Shown piece after piece: positions 19,436 to 27,944 of a DNA stretch of 64,000 bases. The notes under the pieces are model-generated. The model worked only from the letters and a program-made list of their open reading frames with translations, had not been told where the DNA came from and did no database searches. Within the stretch, counting starts at the first letter, position 1. Each line of letters opens with the position of its first letter. Origin of the DNA: Rhodococcus sp. Z13 (GTDB lineage: Bacteria; Actinomycetota; Actinomycetes; Mycobacteriales; Mycobacteriaceae); assembly GCF_025837095.1 (NCBI RefSeq), contig NZ_CP107551.1, positions 1,780,352 through 1,844,351 on the forward strand, written 5' to 3'. A program made the position numbers and the translations under genes.

Positions 19436-21550
19436 TTACTTCGGGATCGCCAGCGCGAACGGCAACACCGCCTCGGCTCCCGCGGCGACGAGGGTTCTCG
19501 CCGCCATCGTGAGCGTCCAGCCGGTGTCGGTCACCGCGTCGACGAGCAGGATCGGACCACGCAGCCCACGGAGATCGGGCTCCTCCCACGCATCGACGAG
19601 CGCGGCTACCCGATATGCCGAGTTCGCGGCCGTCGGCTCCCGATTACCCGGCCTCCGCCGCAATACACCTAGATCCTGCAATCGTCCGATTTGTGCCAAT
19701 CGGGACGCGAGGGACGAAACGAGCACCGGGTGGGTGGCCGAGTCCATCGCCACGACCGCGGTCGGGCGCTCGGCCCAGTCCCACGCGGCCAGGACCGCGA
19801 TCGCCGCATCGACCACCGAGGCCGGCACCTCCGCGTCCGGACCGTCCAGCAGGGCACGCAGGCGCGGTCCCCAGCCCAGATCGGACAGGCGCCCCAGCGC
19901 GCGGCCCGGCTGCGGCCCGTCGGTGATCCGTCCCGACAGCGGCACCCCGAGCGTCTTCATGCCGGTCGGCCACTGGCGGCGCGGCGGCAGATCGATACCG
20001 GGCCGTTCCAGCCGCGCACGGGTGCGGGCCACCTCGTCGTCGTCGACGCTCGCCGGCCAGCGCGAGCCGGTGCAGTTGTCGCAGCGGCCGCACCCGCCGG
20101 TCTCCGCCGCCAGCTCCGGGTCGTCGAGCTGACGGCGCAGGAACACCATCCGGCACTCGCTCGTGCGCTCGTAGTCGAGCATCGCCTCCTGCTCGGCGGC
20201 CCGCGCCTCCTCGAGCCGGGCGTAGCGCTCCGCGTCGTACACCCACGGTTGCCCCGTCGCGATCCAGCCGCCCTTCACACGGCGCACCGCCCCGTCGACG
20301 TCGAGCACCTTGAGCACCATCTCCAGCCGCGAGCGGTTGAGGTCGACGCGGGGTTCGAGCGCCGGGGTCGAGATCGGCTGCTCGGTGTCGAGCGCGGCGA
20401 TGACCCGCCGCACCAGCGACTCCTCCGGGAAGGCCACCGAGGCGAACCACTGCCAGATCTGCCTGTCCTCCGGCCCGGGCAGCAACACGACCTCTGCCCA
20501 CTCCGTGGACCGGCCGGCCCGGCCCACCTGCTGGTAATAGGAGATGGGGGAGGAGGGGGCACCGAGGTGCACGACGAAACCGAGATCGGGCTTGTCGAAT
20601 CCCATGCCCAGCGCCGAGGTGGCGACCAGGGCCTTGACCCGGTTCGCCAGCAGATCCGCCTCGAGCTGCTCGCGCTCGGCCGGATCCGTCTGCCCCGTGT
20701 AGGCCGCCACCGGATAGCCGTGATCGGACAGCAGCGCCGCGAGATCGTGCGCGGCCGAGACCGTCAGGGCGTAGACGATGCCGGAGCCCGGCAGATCGCG
20801 CAGGTGCCGGGCGAGCCACGCCGCGCGGCGCGCGGGCTCGTCGATCCGCACCACCGACAGGTGCAGCGACGGCCGGTCGAGCCCGCCGCGCAGCACCAGC
20901 GTGCCCGCCCCGTCGGTGCCGGCGCCCGCCCCGACACCGAGCTGAGCGGCGATGTCGGCGACCACCCGGTCGTTGGCGGTGGCGGTCGTCGCGAGGACCG
21001 GGACGCCCTTGCCGAGCTCGGCGACCAGTGTGCGGATGCGTCGGTAGTCCGGCCGGAAGTCGTGGCCCCAGTCGGACACGCAGTGCGCCTCGTCGACCAC
21101 CACCAGCCCCGCGTCGCGCGCGAGGGAGGGCAGGACGCGGTCGCGGAAGTCGGGGTTGTTGAGCCGTTCGGGGCTGACGAGCAGCACGTCGACGGCGCCG
21201 GCGGCGATCCGCTCGTGGATCCCCTCCCATTCGGTGACGTTGCCGGAGTTGATGGTCGCGGCGTGCACACCGGCGCGTTCGGCCGCGTCGACCTGGTTGC
21301 GCATCAGTGCGAGCAGGGGCGAGACGATCACCGTCGGGCCGTGTCCCTGCGCGCGCAGCAGCTTGGCCGAGACGAAGTAGACCGCGGACTTGCCCCAGCC
21401 CGTACGTTGGACGACGAGGGCCCGGCGCCGCTGGACGACGAGGGCTTCGATCGCGGTCCACTGGTCGTCGCGCAGGCGTGCGTGGGGTCCGGCGAGTTCG
21501 CGGAGGAGGTGCTCGGCGTCGTCGCGCAGCCGGTCGCTGGAGATGCTCAT
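19436..21550 (-). CDS. RecQ-family DEAH helicase with C-terminal phosphoribosyltransferase-like domain
   Basis: A 704-residue protein. The N-terminal half is a RecQ-type superfamily 2 helicase: Walker A RTGWGKSAVYF near residue 50, the DEAH box in VVDEAHCVSDWGHDFRPDYRRI, a QQVGRAGRS motif VI, and a zinc cluster CGRCDNCTG. The last 120 residues are not an HRDC domain; they read like a type I phosphoribosyltransferase, with GPILLVDAVTDTGWTLTMAA as the PRPP loop. The family is widespread in Actinobacteria but uncharacterised. It is probably a DNA repair or DNA uptake/processing enzyme. The start ATG lacks a clear ribosome site. Confidence 0.85.
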   Translation of the reverse strand: MSISSDRLRDDAEHLLRELAGPHARLRDDQWTAIEALVVQRRRALVVQRTGWGKSAVYFVSAKLLRAQGHGPTVIVSPLLALMRNQVDAAERAGVHAATINSGNVTEWEGIHERIAAGAVDVLLVSPERLNNPDFRDRVLPSLARDAGLVVVDEAHCVSDWGHDFRPDYRRIRTLVAELGKGVPVLATTATANDRVVADIAAQLGVGAGAGTDGAGTLVLRGGLDRPSLHLSVVRIDEPARRAAWLARHLRDLPGSGIVYALTVSAAHDLAALLSDHGYPVAAYTGQTDPAEREQLEADLLANRVKALVATSALGMGFDKPDLGFVVHLGAPSSPISYYQQVGRAGRSTEWAEVVLLPGPEDRQIWQWFASVAFPEESLVRRVIAALDTEQPISTPALEPRVDLNRSRLEMVLKVLDVDGAVRRVKGGWIATGQPWVYDAERYARLEEARAAEQEAMLDYERTSECRMVFLRRQLDDPELAAETGGCGRCDNCTGSRWPASVDDDEVARTRARLERPGIDLPPRRQWPTGMKTLGVPLSGRITDGPQPGRALGRLSDLGWGPRLRALLDGPDAEVPASVVDAAIAVLAAWDWAERPTAVVAMDSATHPVLVSSLASRLAQIGRLQDLGVLRRRPGNREPTAANSAYRVAALVDAWEEPDLRGLRGPILLVDAVTDTGWTLTMAARTLVAAGAEAVLPFALAIPK

Positions 21551-21850
21551 GGGCTCATCGTGCCCGACGGGGATCCGTCACGGCGGCGGCGAGCGGTCCG
21601 TCGCGGTCGGTGAGCGGTAGCGACCTCGCGACGAATGGAGCAGCGGTCGCGAGGCCCGAGTCACAGTGTGTGGCACTGCGTGTCAAACCGGACTGCGGGA
21701 AAATTCATGTAAGTGATTGCTGTGCAACGGATTAGAGGAAGGCTGATCTTGAGGTGCGATCCGTGACACTCAGTGTCGAATTTCGTGATCCGGGTCGCCG
21801 TGGTGATGCGACTGTGACGGGCAGATCTCCGCCGGCGCTATCGTCGTTAC
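21551..21850. promoter_or_regulatory. Divergent intergenic region between the RecQ-like gene and the CoA-transferase gene
   Basis: 300 bases with no gene. It contains TTGC-TGT-GCAA (21717-21727) and the perfect palindrome GACACT-C-AGTGTC (21765-21777), both possible operators, and the -10 box TATCGT (21839-21844) of the downstream gene. The palindrome lies about 80 bases before the predicted transcription start. Confidence 0.5.
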
Positions 21851-21853
21851 ATG
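21839..21853 (+). promoter_or_regulatory. Leaderless promoter -10 box of the CoA-transferase gene
   Basis: TATCGT (21839-21844), six bases, then ATG at 21851. There is no Shine-Dalgarno sequence. Confidence 0.55.
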
Positions 21854-23428
21854 CACGCAGCCCTTTCTTCCCCCGCGGCCCTGCCGACGGAGCCGGTCCT
21901 CCCGGCCACGACCGCGGCTCGGGTACGTCACGAGGCCTACCGCCGCAAGATCGTCTCGGCGCAGGAAGCCGTGCAGTGGATCCGACCCGGGGACACCGTC
22001 GCCATCAGTGGCTTCGCCAGCGCGGGCACCCCGAAGGCCGTGACCCCTGCGCTCGCCGAGCACATCCGGCGCACCCGCGCCACCGGTGGCGACTTCCGCG
22101 TCAACCTCCTCACCGGCGCATCGGTCTCCGTCGAGACCGAACGCATGCTCGCCGAGGTGGACGGCATCGCGCTGCGCATGCCCTACCAGTCCGAGGCGAC
22201 CGCCCGCGGGGCGATCAACGCCGGCCGGATGGACTACGTCGACATCCACCTCTCCCACGTCGCGCAGCAGGTCTGGGAGGGCTACTACGGCAAGGTCGAC
22301 GTCGCCGTCGTGGAGATCTCGGGCATCACCGAGCGGGGCGAGCTGATCCCCGCCACCTCGATCGGCAACAACAAGACCTGGCTCGACGTCGCCGAGAAGG
22401 TCATCCTCGAGGTCAACTCGTGGGTCCCCGCCGCGATGGACGGCGTGCACGACGTCTACTACGGCACCGCGCTGCCCCCGCACCGCAAGCCGATCCAGCT
22501 CACCGACGTCGAGGACCGCATCGGGCAGCCCTACTTCCACATCGATCCGGCCAAGGTCGTCGCGGTCGTGGAGACCAACCGCTCCGACAGCGCCTCCGCG
22601 CTCACCGCGCCGGACGCCACCAGCAAGGCCATCGCCGGGCACGTGCTCGACTTCTTCGCCCACGAGGTCGCCGCCGGCCGGCTGCCCGCCAACACCCTGC
22701 TGCCGCTGCAGTCGGGCGTCGGCAACGTCGCCAACGCGGTCCTCGCCGGTCTCGACAGCGGCCCCTACCGCGGCCTGACCTGCTACTCCGAGGTCCTCCA
22801 GGACGGCATGCTCGACCTGATCAAGGACGGCACCGTGCGGTTCGCGTCGGCCACATCCCTCGCACTGTCCGAGGCGGGCCTGAAGGAGTTCGTCGACAAC
22901 GTCGACTTCTACCGCGACCACATCGTGCTGCGGCCGCAGGAGATCAGCAACCACCCCGAGATCGTGCGCCGCCTCGGCATCATCGCGATGAACGGCATGC
23001 TCGAGGCCGACATCTACGGCAACGTCAACTCCACACACGTCATGGGCACCCGCATCATGAACGGCATCGGCGGCTCCGGCGACTTCGCCCGCAACGGCTA
23101 CCTGTCGATGTTCCTCAGCCCGTCGACCGCCAAGAACGGCGCGATCTCCTCGATCGTCCCGATGGTGCCGCACGTCGACCACACCGAGCACGACGTGCAG
23201 GTCCTCGTCACCGAGCAGGGTCTCGCCGACCTGCGCGGCCTGTCGCCGCGCCGCCGCTCCCGGCTCGTGGTGAACAACTGCGCCCATCCGGACTACCGCG
23301 ACGAACTGCTCGACTACATCGAGCGGGCCGAGGCCGCCCCGGGGGCGGGCCAGACCCCGCACCTGCTCGGCGAGGCGTTCTCGTTCCACGACCGTCTGCA
23401 GCGCACCGGCACCATGCGGGCCTCCTGA
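21851..23428 (+). CDS. Acetyl-CoA hydrolase/CoA-transferase family protein (succinyl-CoA:acetate type)
   Basis: A 525-residue member of the Ach1/Cat1 family, which moves CoA between acetate and succinate or hydrolyses acyl-CoA. The N-terminal domain has GDTVAISGFASAGTPKAV, and the C-terminal domain has the expected catalytic Glu in CYSEVLQDGMLDL. The HVMGTRIMNGIGGSGDFARNGY and TEQGLADLRGLSPRRR blocks are typical. The length fits. Substrate preference cannot be told from sequence. It is monocistronic, with a leaderless start and a 21-bp terminator stem after the stop. Confidence 0.92.
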   Translation: MHAALSSPAALPTEPVLPATTAARVRHEAYRRKIVSAQEAVQWIRPGDTVAISGFASAGTPKAVTPALAEHIRRTRATGGDFRVNLLTGASVSVETERMLAEVDGIALRMPYQSEATARGAINAGRMDYVDIHLSHVAQQVWEGYYGKVDVAVVEISGITERGELIPATSIGNNKTWLDVAEKVILEVNSWVPAAMDGVHDVYYGTALPPHRKPIQLTDVEDRIGQPYFHIDPAKVVAVVETNRSDSASALTAPDATSKAIAGHVLDFFAHEVAAGRLPANTLLPLQSGVGNVANAVLAGLDSGPYRGLTCYSEVLQDGMLDLIKDGTVRFASATSLALSEAGLKEFVDNVDFYRDHIVLRPQEISNHPEIVRRLGIIAMNGMLEADIYGNVNSTHVMGTRIMNGIGGSGDFARNGYLSMFLSPSTAKNGAISSIVPMVPHVDHTEHDVQVLVTEQGLADLRGLSPRRRSRLVVNNCAHPDYRDELLDYIERAEAAPGAGQTPHLLGEAFSFHDRLQRTGTMRAS

Positions 23429-23438
23429 CGGACGCACC

Positions 23439-23487
23439 TACGCCAGGGCCCCGACGTCGCAGACATCGACGTCGGGGCCCTGGCGTA
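23439..23487. terminator. Strong bidirectional terminator, perfect 21-bp stem
   Basis: Bases 23439-23459 pair without mismatch with 23467-23487 around a seven-base loop (CAGACAT). It lies between the convergent CoA-transferase and DUF3515 genes, 10 bases past the first stop and 32 before the second, so it can serve both strands. Confidence 0.85.
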
Positions 23488-23518
23488 TGCCGGGAGAGGT
23501 TCTCGGTCGGGGGAGGGC

Positions 23519-24139
23519 TCAGTTGCCGCCGATCGGCGCGGGATCGAGATCCTGCTGGGGGAGGACCGACGAGATCGCCGCCGAGACGTCCTGCAGCGGC
23601 GTCGGGCCCGACCCGTTCGGCACCGTCAGCGCCACGTACACCGGGCGGTCCACCGCGAACCACGTGCTCGCCTCGATGCCCTGCTCGGCGCCGGACACTT
23701 CGAACCACTGCACCTCGTCGACCACCTGCAGCGCCGCCGCCCGGTCGAACTCCGCGGGCCGTTCGAGGCCGCACCGCAGCACGACCTCCCCGCCCTCGTC
23801 CGACTGCCATGCAGCCGCCCCCACCGGGGCGGGATCGGCCAGCTCCGCGCGGCGGTAGTCCCCGAGATCCTCCGGCAGCGCCGCGAGCAGATCCGCACAC
23901 GACGCCGACTCGGCGTCCGGCGCCGGGACGGGGCCGAGACCCACCGGGGCGTTCACGGGGGTGTTGGACACCATGACCGCCGCGACCACCACGCCGACCA
24001 GCAACGCGACCGGCAGGGCGATCGCCGTCGCGATCAGCGCGGGACTGCGCCGCGGGTCGCCGGGCTCGGGCCGGGCGGCCGTCTCTGCGGCGCAGTCCGG
24101 TTCCGGGGAGTCGGGGTCGGGGATCGGGGTGTCGTTCAT
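23519..24139 (-). CDS. DUF3515 family membrane-anchored protein
   Basis: A 206-residue protein. An acidic N-terminal cytoplasmic segment (1-33) is followed by one membrane helix (SPALIATAIALPVALLVGVV, about 32-58) and an extracytoplasmic domain. Two cysteines (in SCADLLAAL and VLRCGLERP) could form a disulfide, and WFAVDRPVYVALTVP is a conserved segment. It matches DUF3515, an actinobacterial family next to thiL and D-Ala-D-Ala ligase genes; its function is unknown. It is divergent from thiL and convergent with the CoA-transferase gene. Confidence 0.85.
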   Translation of the reverse strand: MNDTPIPDPDSPEPDCAAETAARPEPGDPRRSPALIATAIALPVALLVGVVVAAVMVSNTPVNAPVGLGPVPAPDAESASCADLLAALPEDLGDYRRAELADPAPVGAAAWQSDEGGEVVLRCGLERPAEFDRAAALQVVDEVQWFEVSGAEQGIEASTWFAVDRPVYVALTVPNGSGPTPLQDVSAAISSVLPQQDLDPAPIGGN

Positions 24140-24291
24140 GTCGTCCAGCGTCCGGGATCGGGATGGGGGAGCGGTAGCGTGATCGAGTGCCGCCGCCGGT
24201 GTGATCGCACCCCGGCAACGGCGTCATCGAACCTAGCAGGGCCCGCACCGGGGGCCTTCCGCCGCCGACCGAGAAAGAGGCGACCGTCACC

Positions 24292-25272
24292 GTGACCGAC
24301 CCGACCGGCCCCACCGTCTCCGAAGTCGGGGAATTCCCCACCATCGCGCGGGCGGTCGAGGGCCGGCGCCAACCCGCCACGACCCTCGTCGGCCCCGGGC
24401 ACGACGCCGCGCTGGTCGCCGCCGCCGACGGCCGTGTCGCCGTCTCGGTCGACATGCTCGTCGAGGGCCGGCACTTCCGCCTCGACTGGTCCAGCCCCCG
24501 GGAGGTCGGACGCAAGGCCGTCGCCCAGAACGGCGCCGACGTCGCCGCGCTCGGCGCCCGCCCCACCGCGTTCGTCGTGGGGCTCGGCTGCCCACCCGAC
24601 ACGCCCGTCGCGGTCCTCGACGGGATCTCCGCAGGCATCGGCGAGGCCGCCGAGGAGATCGGGGCCGGTGTCGTGGGCGGCGACCTCGTGCAGGCCGGGC
24701 AGGTGATCGTCTCGGTCACCGTCCTCGGCGACCTGGAGGGCCGGGCGCCGCTGCTGCGCTCCGGCGCCCGGGCGGGGGACGTCGTCGCCCTCGCCGGCCG
24801 CACCGGACCCTCCGCCGCCGGACTGGCGTTACTGCTCGCCGGCAACGGCGACTTCCCCGACCTCGTCGCCGCCCACCGGGTGCCCACCCCCGACTACCCC
24901 GCCGGTCCGGCGGCCGCGGCGGCCGGGGCGCGGGCCTGCACCGACATCTCCGACGGACTGCTCGCCGACCTCGGCCACATCGCCACCGCCTCCGGGGTGG
25001 CGATCGACCTCGAACCCCGGGCGCTGGCACCCGGGCCGCGGCTCGCGGGCGCCGCCGCCGCGCTCGGCGCCGACCCCTGGGACTGGGTGCTCACCGGCGG
25101 CGAGGACCACGCCCTCGCCGCCTGCTTCCCACCGGACCGGCCGCTGCCCGAGGGATGGCACGCGATCGGTCGGGTGTACGACGGTGCCGGTGTCACCCTC
25201 GACGGCCGGGCGCACGACGGTGCGGGCGGCTGGCAGAGTTTCGCGCCCGGCTTCTCCCCGGGCACCTCGTAG
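24292..25272 (+). CDS. thiL: Thiamine-monophosphate kinase
   Basis: Last step of thiamine diphosphate synthesis; phosphorylates TMP with ATP. The 326 residues show SEVGEFPTI at the N-terminus, SVDMLVEGRHF, GRKAVAQNGADVAALGARPT, GGDLVQAG and the ACTDISDGLLADLGHIA region. The usual Mg-binding GDDAA motif reads GHDAA here (near residue 42), an odd substitution. The GTG at 24292 has a weak GAGG upstream. The next gene begins 32 bases after the stop with its own -10 box. Confidence 0.93.
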   Translation: MTDPTGPTVSEVGEFPTIARAVEGRRQPATTLVGPGHDAALVAAADGRVAVSVDMLVEGRHFRLDWSSPREVGRKAVAQNGADVAALGARPTAFVVGLGCPPDTPVAVLDGISAGIGEAAEEIGAGVVGGDLVQAGQVIVSVTVLGDLEGRAPLLRSGARAGDVVALAGRTGPSAAGLALLLAGNGDFPDLVAAHRVPTPDYPAGPAAAAAGARACTDISDGLLADLGHIATASGVAIDLEPRALAPGPRLAGAAAALGADPWDWVLTGGEDHALAACFPPDRPLPEGWHAIGRVYDGAGVTLDGRAHDGAGGWQSFAPGFSPGTS

Positions 25273-25291
25273 CCGACGGGCCCGCTCGAGA

Positions 25292-25307
25292 TAGGTTCTC
25301 CGCTATG
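25292..25307 (+). promoter_or_regulatory. Leaderless promoter -10 box of the gamma-carbonic-anhydrase-like gene
   Basis: TAGGTT (25292-25297), seven bases, then ATG at 25305. Confidence 0.5.
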
Positions 25308-25826
25308 GCTGTCTACGCACTCGGCGAGCGTGTCCCCGATATCCATCCCGACGCCTGGGTCCACCCCGACGCGGTCGTGATCGGCAACGTCACCCTCGGT
25401 GCCGGTGCCTCGGTCTGGCCGTCCGCGGTGCTGCGGGGCGACTACGGCACCATCACCGTGGGGGAGAAGACCAACATCCAGGACGGCACCATCATCCACT
25501 GCACCGCCGTCGAACCCACCGTCCTCGGCGCGCGTTGCGTGGTAGGCCACAACGCCCACATCGAGGGCGCCACCATCGGCGACGGTGCCCTGATCGGCTC
25601 CGGTTCGCTCGTCCTCAACGGCTCCGTCATCGGGGCCGGGGCGCAGGTCGCCGCCGGGGCACTGATCGCGCCGCGGTTCGAGCTGCCGCCGCGCCGCATG
25701 GCCATGGGCGTGCCCGCGAAGATCCGCGAGGGCTACGAGGTGCCCGAGGGCGCCTTCGACGCCAACGCGGAGATGTACGCGGCGAACGCCACCTACTACC
25801 GCACCGCACTGCGCCGCATCGACTGA
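25305..25826 (+). CDS. Gamma carbonic anhydrase-like left-handed beta-helix protein
   Basis: A 173-residue hexapeptide-repeat protein ([20 protein letters not shown], then turns every six residues) of the gamma-CA/PaaY/CaiE family. H65 (IIHCTA) and H82 (VGHNAH) match two of the three zinc ligands. At the third position the usual His of GHN-x3-H is Glu (E87), with a His at 85 instead. This variant is common in actinobacterial relatives, and carbonic anhydrase activity is uncertain; an acyl/thioesterase-like role is possible. ung follows 29 bases later. Confidence 0.85.
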   Translation: MAVYALGERVPDIHPDAWVHPDAVVIGNVTLGAGASVWPSAVLRGDYGTITVGEKTNIQDGTIIHCTAVEPTVLGARCVVGHNAHIEGATIGDGALIGSGSLVLNGSVIGAGAQVAAGALIAPRFELPPRRMAMGVPAKIREGYEVPEGAFDANAEMYAANATYYRTALRRID

Positions 25827-25855
25827 GGCGCCGGACCGACCGAGGAGCGAAACAC

Positions 25856-26584
25856 GTGGCCGACACCGTCGACGCCCGGAACACCGACGACCCGACGGTG
25901 GAGCCTCGCGGCCCGAAGCCGCTGCCCGAACTCGTCGACCCCGGCTGGGCCGAGGCACTCGCCCCCGTCGCCGACGACATCGCCGCGATGGGACGGTTCC
26001 TGCGCGCCGAACTCGCCGCCGGGCGCCAGTACCTGCCGGCCGGGAAGAACGTGCTGCGCGCGTTCACCCAGCCGTTCGAGCAGGTCCGCGTCCTCGTTGT
26101 CGGGCAGGACCCCTATCCCACCCCCGGGCACGCCGTGGGCCTGAGCTTCTCCGTGGCCCCCGACGTCCGGCCGATCCCGCGCAGCCTCGCCAACATCTAC
26201 CGCGAGTACACCGAGGATCTCGGCCACCCGCAGCCGTCCACGGGCGACCTGTCGCCCTGGGCCGAACACGGTGTGCTGCTGCTCAACAGGGTCCTCACCG
26301 TGATGCCGGGGCAGCCCGCCTCCCACCGCGGCAAGGGCTGGGAGGCCGTGACGGAACAGGCGATCCGCGCCCTCGTCGCGCGCGGCACCCCGCTCGTCGC
26401 GATTCTGTGGGGCCGGGACGCGGCGACCCTCGAGCCGATGCTCGGCGACGTGCCGACCGTGAAGTCGGCGCATCCCTCGCCGCTGTCGGCCTCCCGTGGC
26501 TTCTTCGGCTCCCGCCCGTTCAGCCGGGCCAACGCCCTGCTCGTCGAGCAGGGCGGGGAACCCGTGGACTGGCGACTGCCCTAG
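25856..26584 (+). CDS. ung: Uracil-DNA glycosylase
   Basis: Removes uracil from DNA, the first step of base-excision repair. The 242 residues carry the family 1 water-activating motif [18 protein letters not shown] and the Leu-loop [21 protein letters not shown]. The GTG start is chosen from the GAGGAG site nine bases upstream. The gene order thiL - gamma-CA - ung is shared with other Nocardiaceae as far as can be judged. Confidence 0.96.
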   Translation: MADTVDARNTDDPTVEPRGPKPLPELVDPGWAEALAPVADDIAAMGRFLRAELAAGRQYLPAGKNVLRAFTQPFEQVRVLVVGQDPYPTPGHAVGLSFSVAPDVRPIPRSLANIYREYTEDLGHPQPSTGDLSPWAEHGVLLLNRVLTVMPGQPASHRGKGWEAVTEQAIRALVARGTPLVAILWGRDAATLEPMLGDVPTVKSAHPSPLSASRGFFGSRPFSRANALLVEQGGEPVDWRLP

Positions 26585-26602
26585 TCGGCGGGCCGCCGGC
26601 GC

Positions 26603-27412
26603 TCACGACTCACGGACGGAATCCCAGTCGGGGCGCCGTTTCTCGACGAAGGCGTCGACCCCTTCGATACCGATGGGGCTCGACGCCGCGGCGGAGATGG
26701 CGGCGGCCTCCACGTCGAGCTGCTCGGACAGGGTCCGCTGCGCGGATCCGGCGACGAGCGAGCGGATCGTCGCGTACGAGCTGGTGGGGCCGTGGGCGAG
26801 GGTGCGGGCCAGGCGCAGGGCCTCGCTCTGGATCTCGCCGTCGGCCACGAGCCGGCTCAGCAGCCCCAGGCGCACGGCTTCGTCGGCGCCGATCACGGCG
26901 TCGGTCATGATGATCTCGCGGGCCCGCGCCTGCCCGACGATGCGTGGCAGGGTCCAGGACATCCCGCCGTCGGGAGAGAAGCCGATCGACGGATACGCCG
27001 CGCGCATCTTCGTGCCCGGTCCACCCAGGGCGATGTCGGCGAGCAGCGCCAGGCTCATGCCGGCGCCCGCGGCCCAGCCGTGGACGGCGGCCACCACCGG
27101 CACCGCGGCCTCGTCCAGTTCGCGGACGAAGTCGTGGAAGAGATTCGCGATGTCCAGCAGGTGGGCGCTGCGGTCCTCCGCGGCGGCGAAGCCGAGGACG
27201 TTGCCGCCGGCGCAGAAGTTGGCGCCCTCGCCCACGAGCAGCACGGCACCGATCTCGGGGCCCGCGGCACGCAGTGCGGCGATGCCCTGCTCCATCCCGG
27301 CAGGGGAGAGCGAGGTGCCGTGTTCGGAGGTGGCGACGGCGACGCGCAGCACCCGGTCCTCGACCCGCACGAGCGAGGGGACCTGTTGTTCGAATGATTG
27401 GTTCTCGGTCAC
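26603..27412 (-). CDS. Crotonase family protein, PaaG-like enoyl-CoA isomerase/hydratase
   Basis: A 269-residue crotonase. The oxyanion-hole segment is GEGANFCAGGNV and the second glycine-rich loop is HGWAAGAGMSLALLADIAL. Both catalytic Glu of classical hydratases are missing: the position after AGAG is Met, and YPSIG replaces the usual PEI. Instead SIGFSPDGGMSWTLPR matches the Asp motif of PaaG-type isomerases. An isomerase, possibly for ring-epoxide or delta-double-bond acyl-CoAs, is therefore more likely than a hydratase. The GTG at 27412 is favoured by the leaderless promoter. Confidence 0.83.
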   Translation of the reverse strand: MTENQSFEQQVPSLVRVEDRVLRVAVATSEHGTSLSPAGMEQGIAALRAAGPEIGAVLLVGEGANFCAGGNVLGFAAAEDRSAHLLDIANLFHDFVRELDEAAVPVVAAVHGWAAGAGMSLALLADIALGGPGTKMRAAYPSIGFSPDGGMSWTLPRIVGQARAREIIMTDAVIGADEAVRLGLLSRLVADGEIQSEALRLARTLAHGPTSSYATIRSLVAGSAQRTLSEQLDVEAAAISAAASSPIGIEGVDAFVEKRRPDWDSVRES

Positions 27413-27425
27413 CCCGCGCACCCTA
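27410..27425 (-). promoter_or_regulatory. Leaderless promoter -10 box of the PaaG-like gene
   Basis: On the minus strand TAGGGT (27425-27420) is followed by seven bases and GTG at 27412; the longer TATAGGGT context is AT-rich for this genome. Confidence 0.5.
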
Positions 27426-27446
27426 TACGGAACGTCGGGACCGATG

Positions 27447-27486
27447 CCGAAGGCCCCCGGCGCATTTCGGCGCCGGGGGCCTTCGG
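27447..27486 (-). terminator. Terminator after rpmB
   Basis: A perfect 17-bp inverted repeat (27447-27463 with 27470-27486) with loop ATTTCG lies 17 bases beyond the rpmB stop and just upstream of the PaaG-like gene's -10 box. No U-tract. Confidence 0.8.
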
Positions 27487-27503
27487 TACAGCTCGACCGG
27501 AGA

Positions 27504-27695
27504 TCAGCCGCGAACGACCTTGCCGGCCTTGAGGCAGGAGGTGCACACGTTCATCTTGCGGGTGTTGCCCGGCGCAACCTGAGCGCGGACGCTCTGGATG
27601 TTCGGGTTCCAGCGACGGTTGGTACGCCGGTGCGAGTGCGAGACCGACTTCCCGAAGCCGGGGCCCTTGGCGCATACGTCGCAGACGGCAGCCAT
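27504..27695 (-). CDS. rpmB: 50S ribosomal protein bL28, zinc-ribbon form
   Basis: A 63-residue protein starting [15 protein letters not shown]. Cysteines C5/C8 and C51/C54 form the zinc ribbon of the C+ type of bL28. Actinobacteria often keep a second, zinc-free copy elsewhere under zinc control (Zur); none is in this window. It is monocistronic, with its own promoter and terminator, and divergent from the fakA-like gene. Confidence 0.97.
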   Translation of the reverse strand: MAAVCDVCAKGPGFGKSVSHSHRRTNRRWNPNIQSVRAQVAPGNTRKMNVCTSCLKAGKVVRG

Positions 27696-27794
27696 GTCGC
27701 GAACTCCTTGTGTCTAGTGGATAGATCTTCTGTCTGTGTGTTTCTTCGACCTGCGAACACGGGGAACGAGTCACCCGTGCGAGGCAACCCGGCA

Positions 27795-27824
27795 AGCTTA
27801 GCGAACTCCGGGCCGTATGGCCAA
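27795..27824 (-). promoter_or_regulatory. Promoter of rpmB
   Basis: On the minus strand TTGGCC (27824-27819) and TAAGCT (27800-27795) are separated by 18 bases. The predicted leader of about 93 nt contains a CACGGG/CCCGTG stem-loop and ends with an AAGGAG ribosome site. Confidence 0.65.
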
Positions 27825-27944
27825 ACCGGACGGTCGAGTCGCTCGCGGCTACCCTGTCCCGCAGGGCACGACACCGTCTGGTGACGGCGTCGGAACGACA
27901 GACTAGAACGTGCCCGCGAAGCAGTGTGAAAGGGGGTGGAGCAG

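Noticed and set aside
26583-26612. Hairpin between ung and the PaaG-like gene
   Set aside because: Only a 5-bp stem (AGTCG/CGACT) with a long GC loop; too weak to call a terminator.
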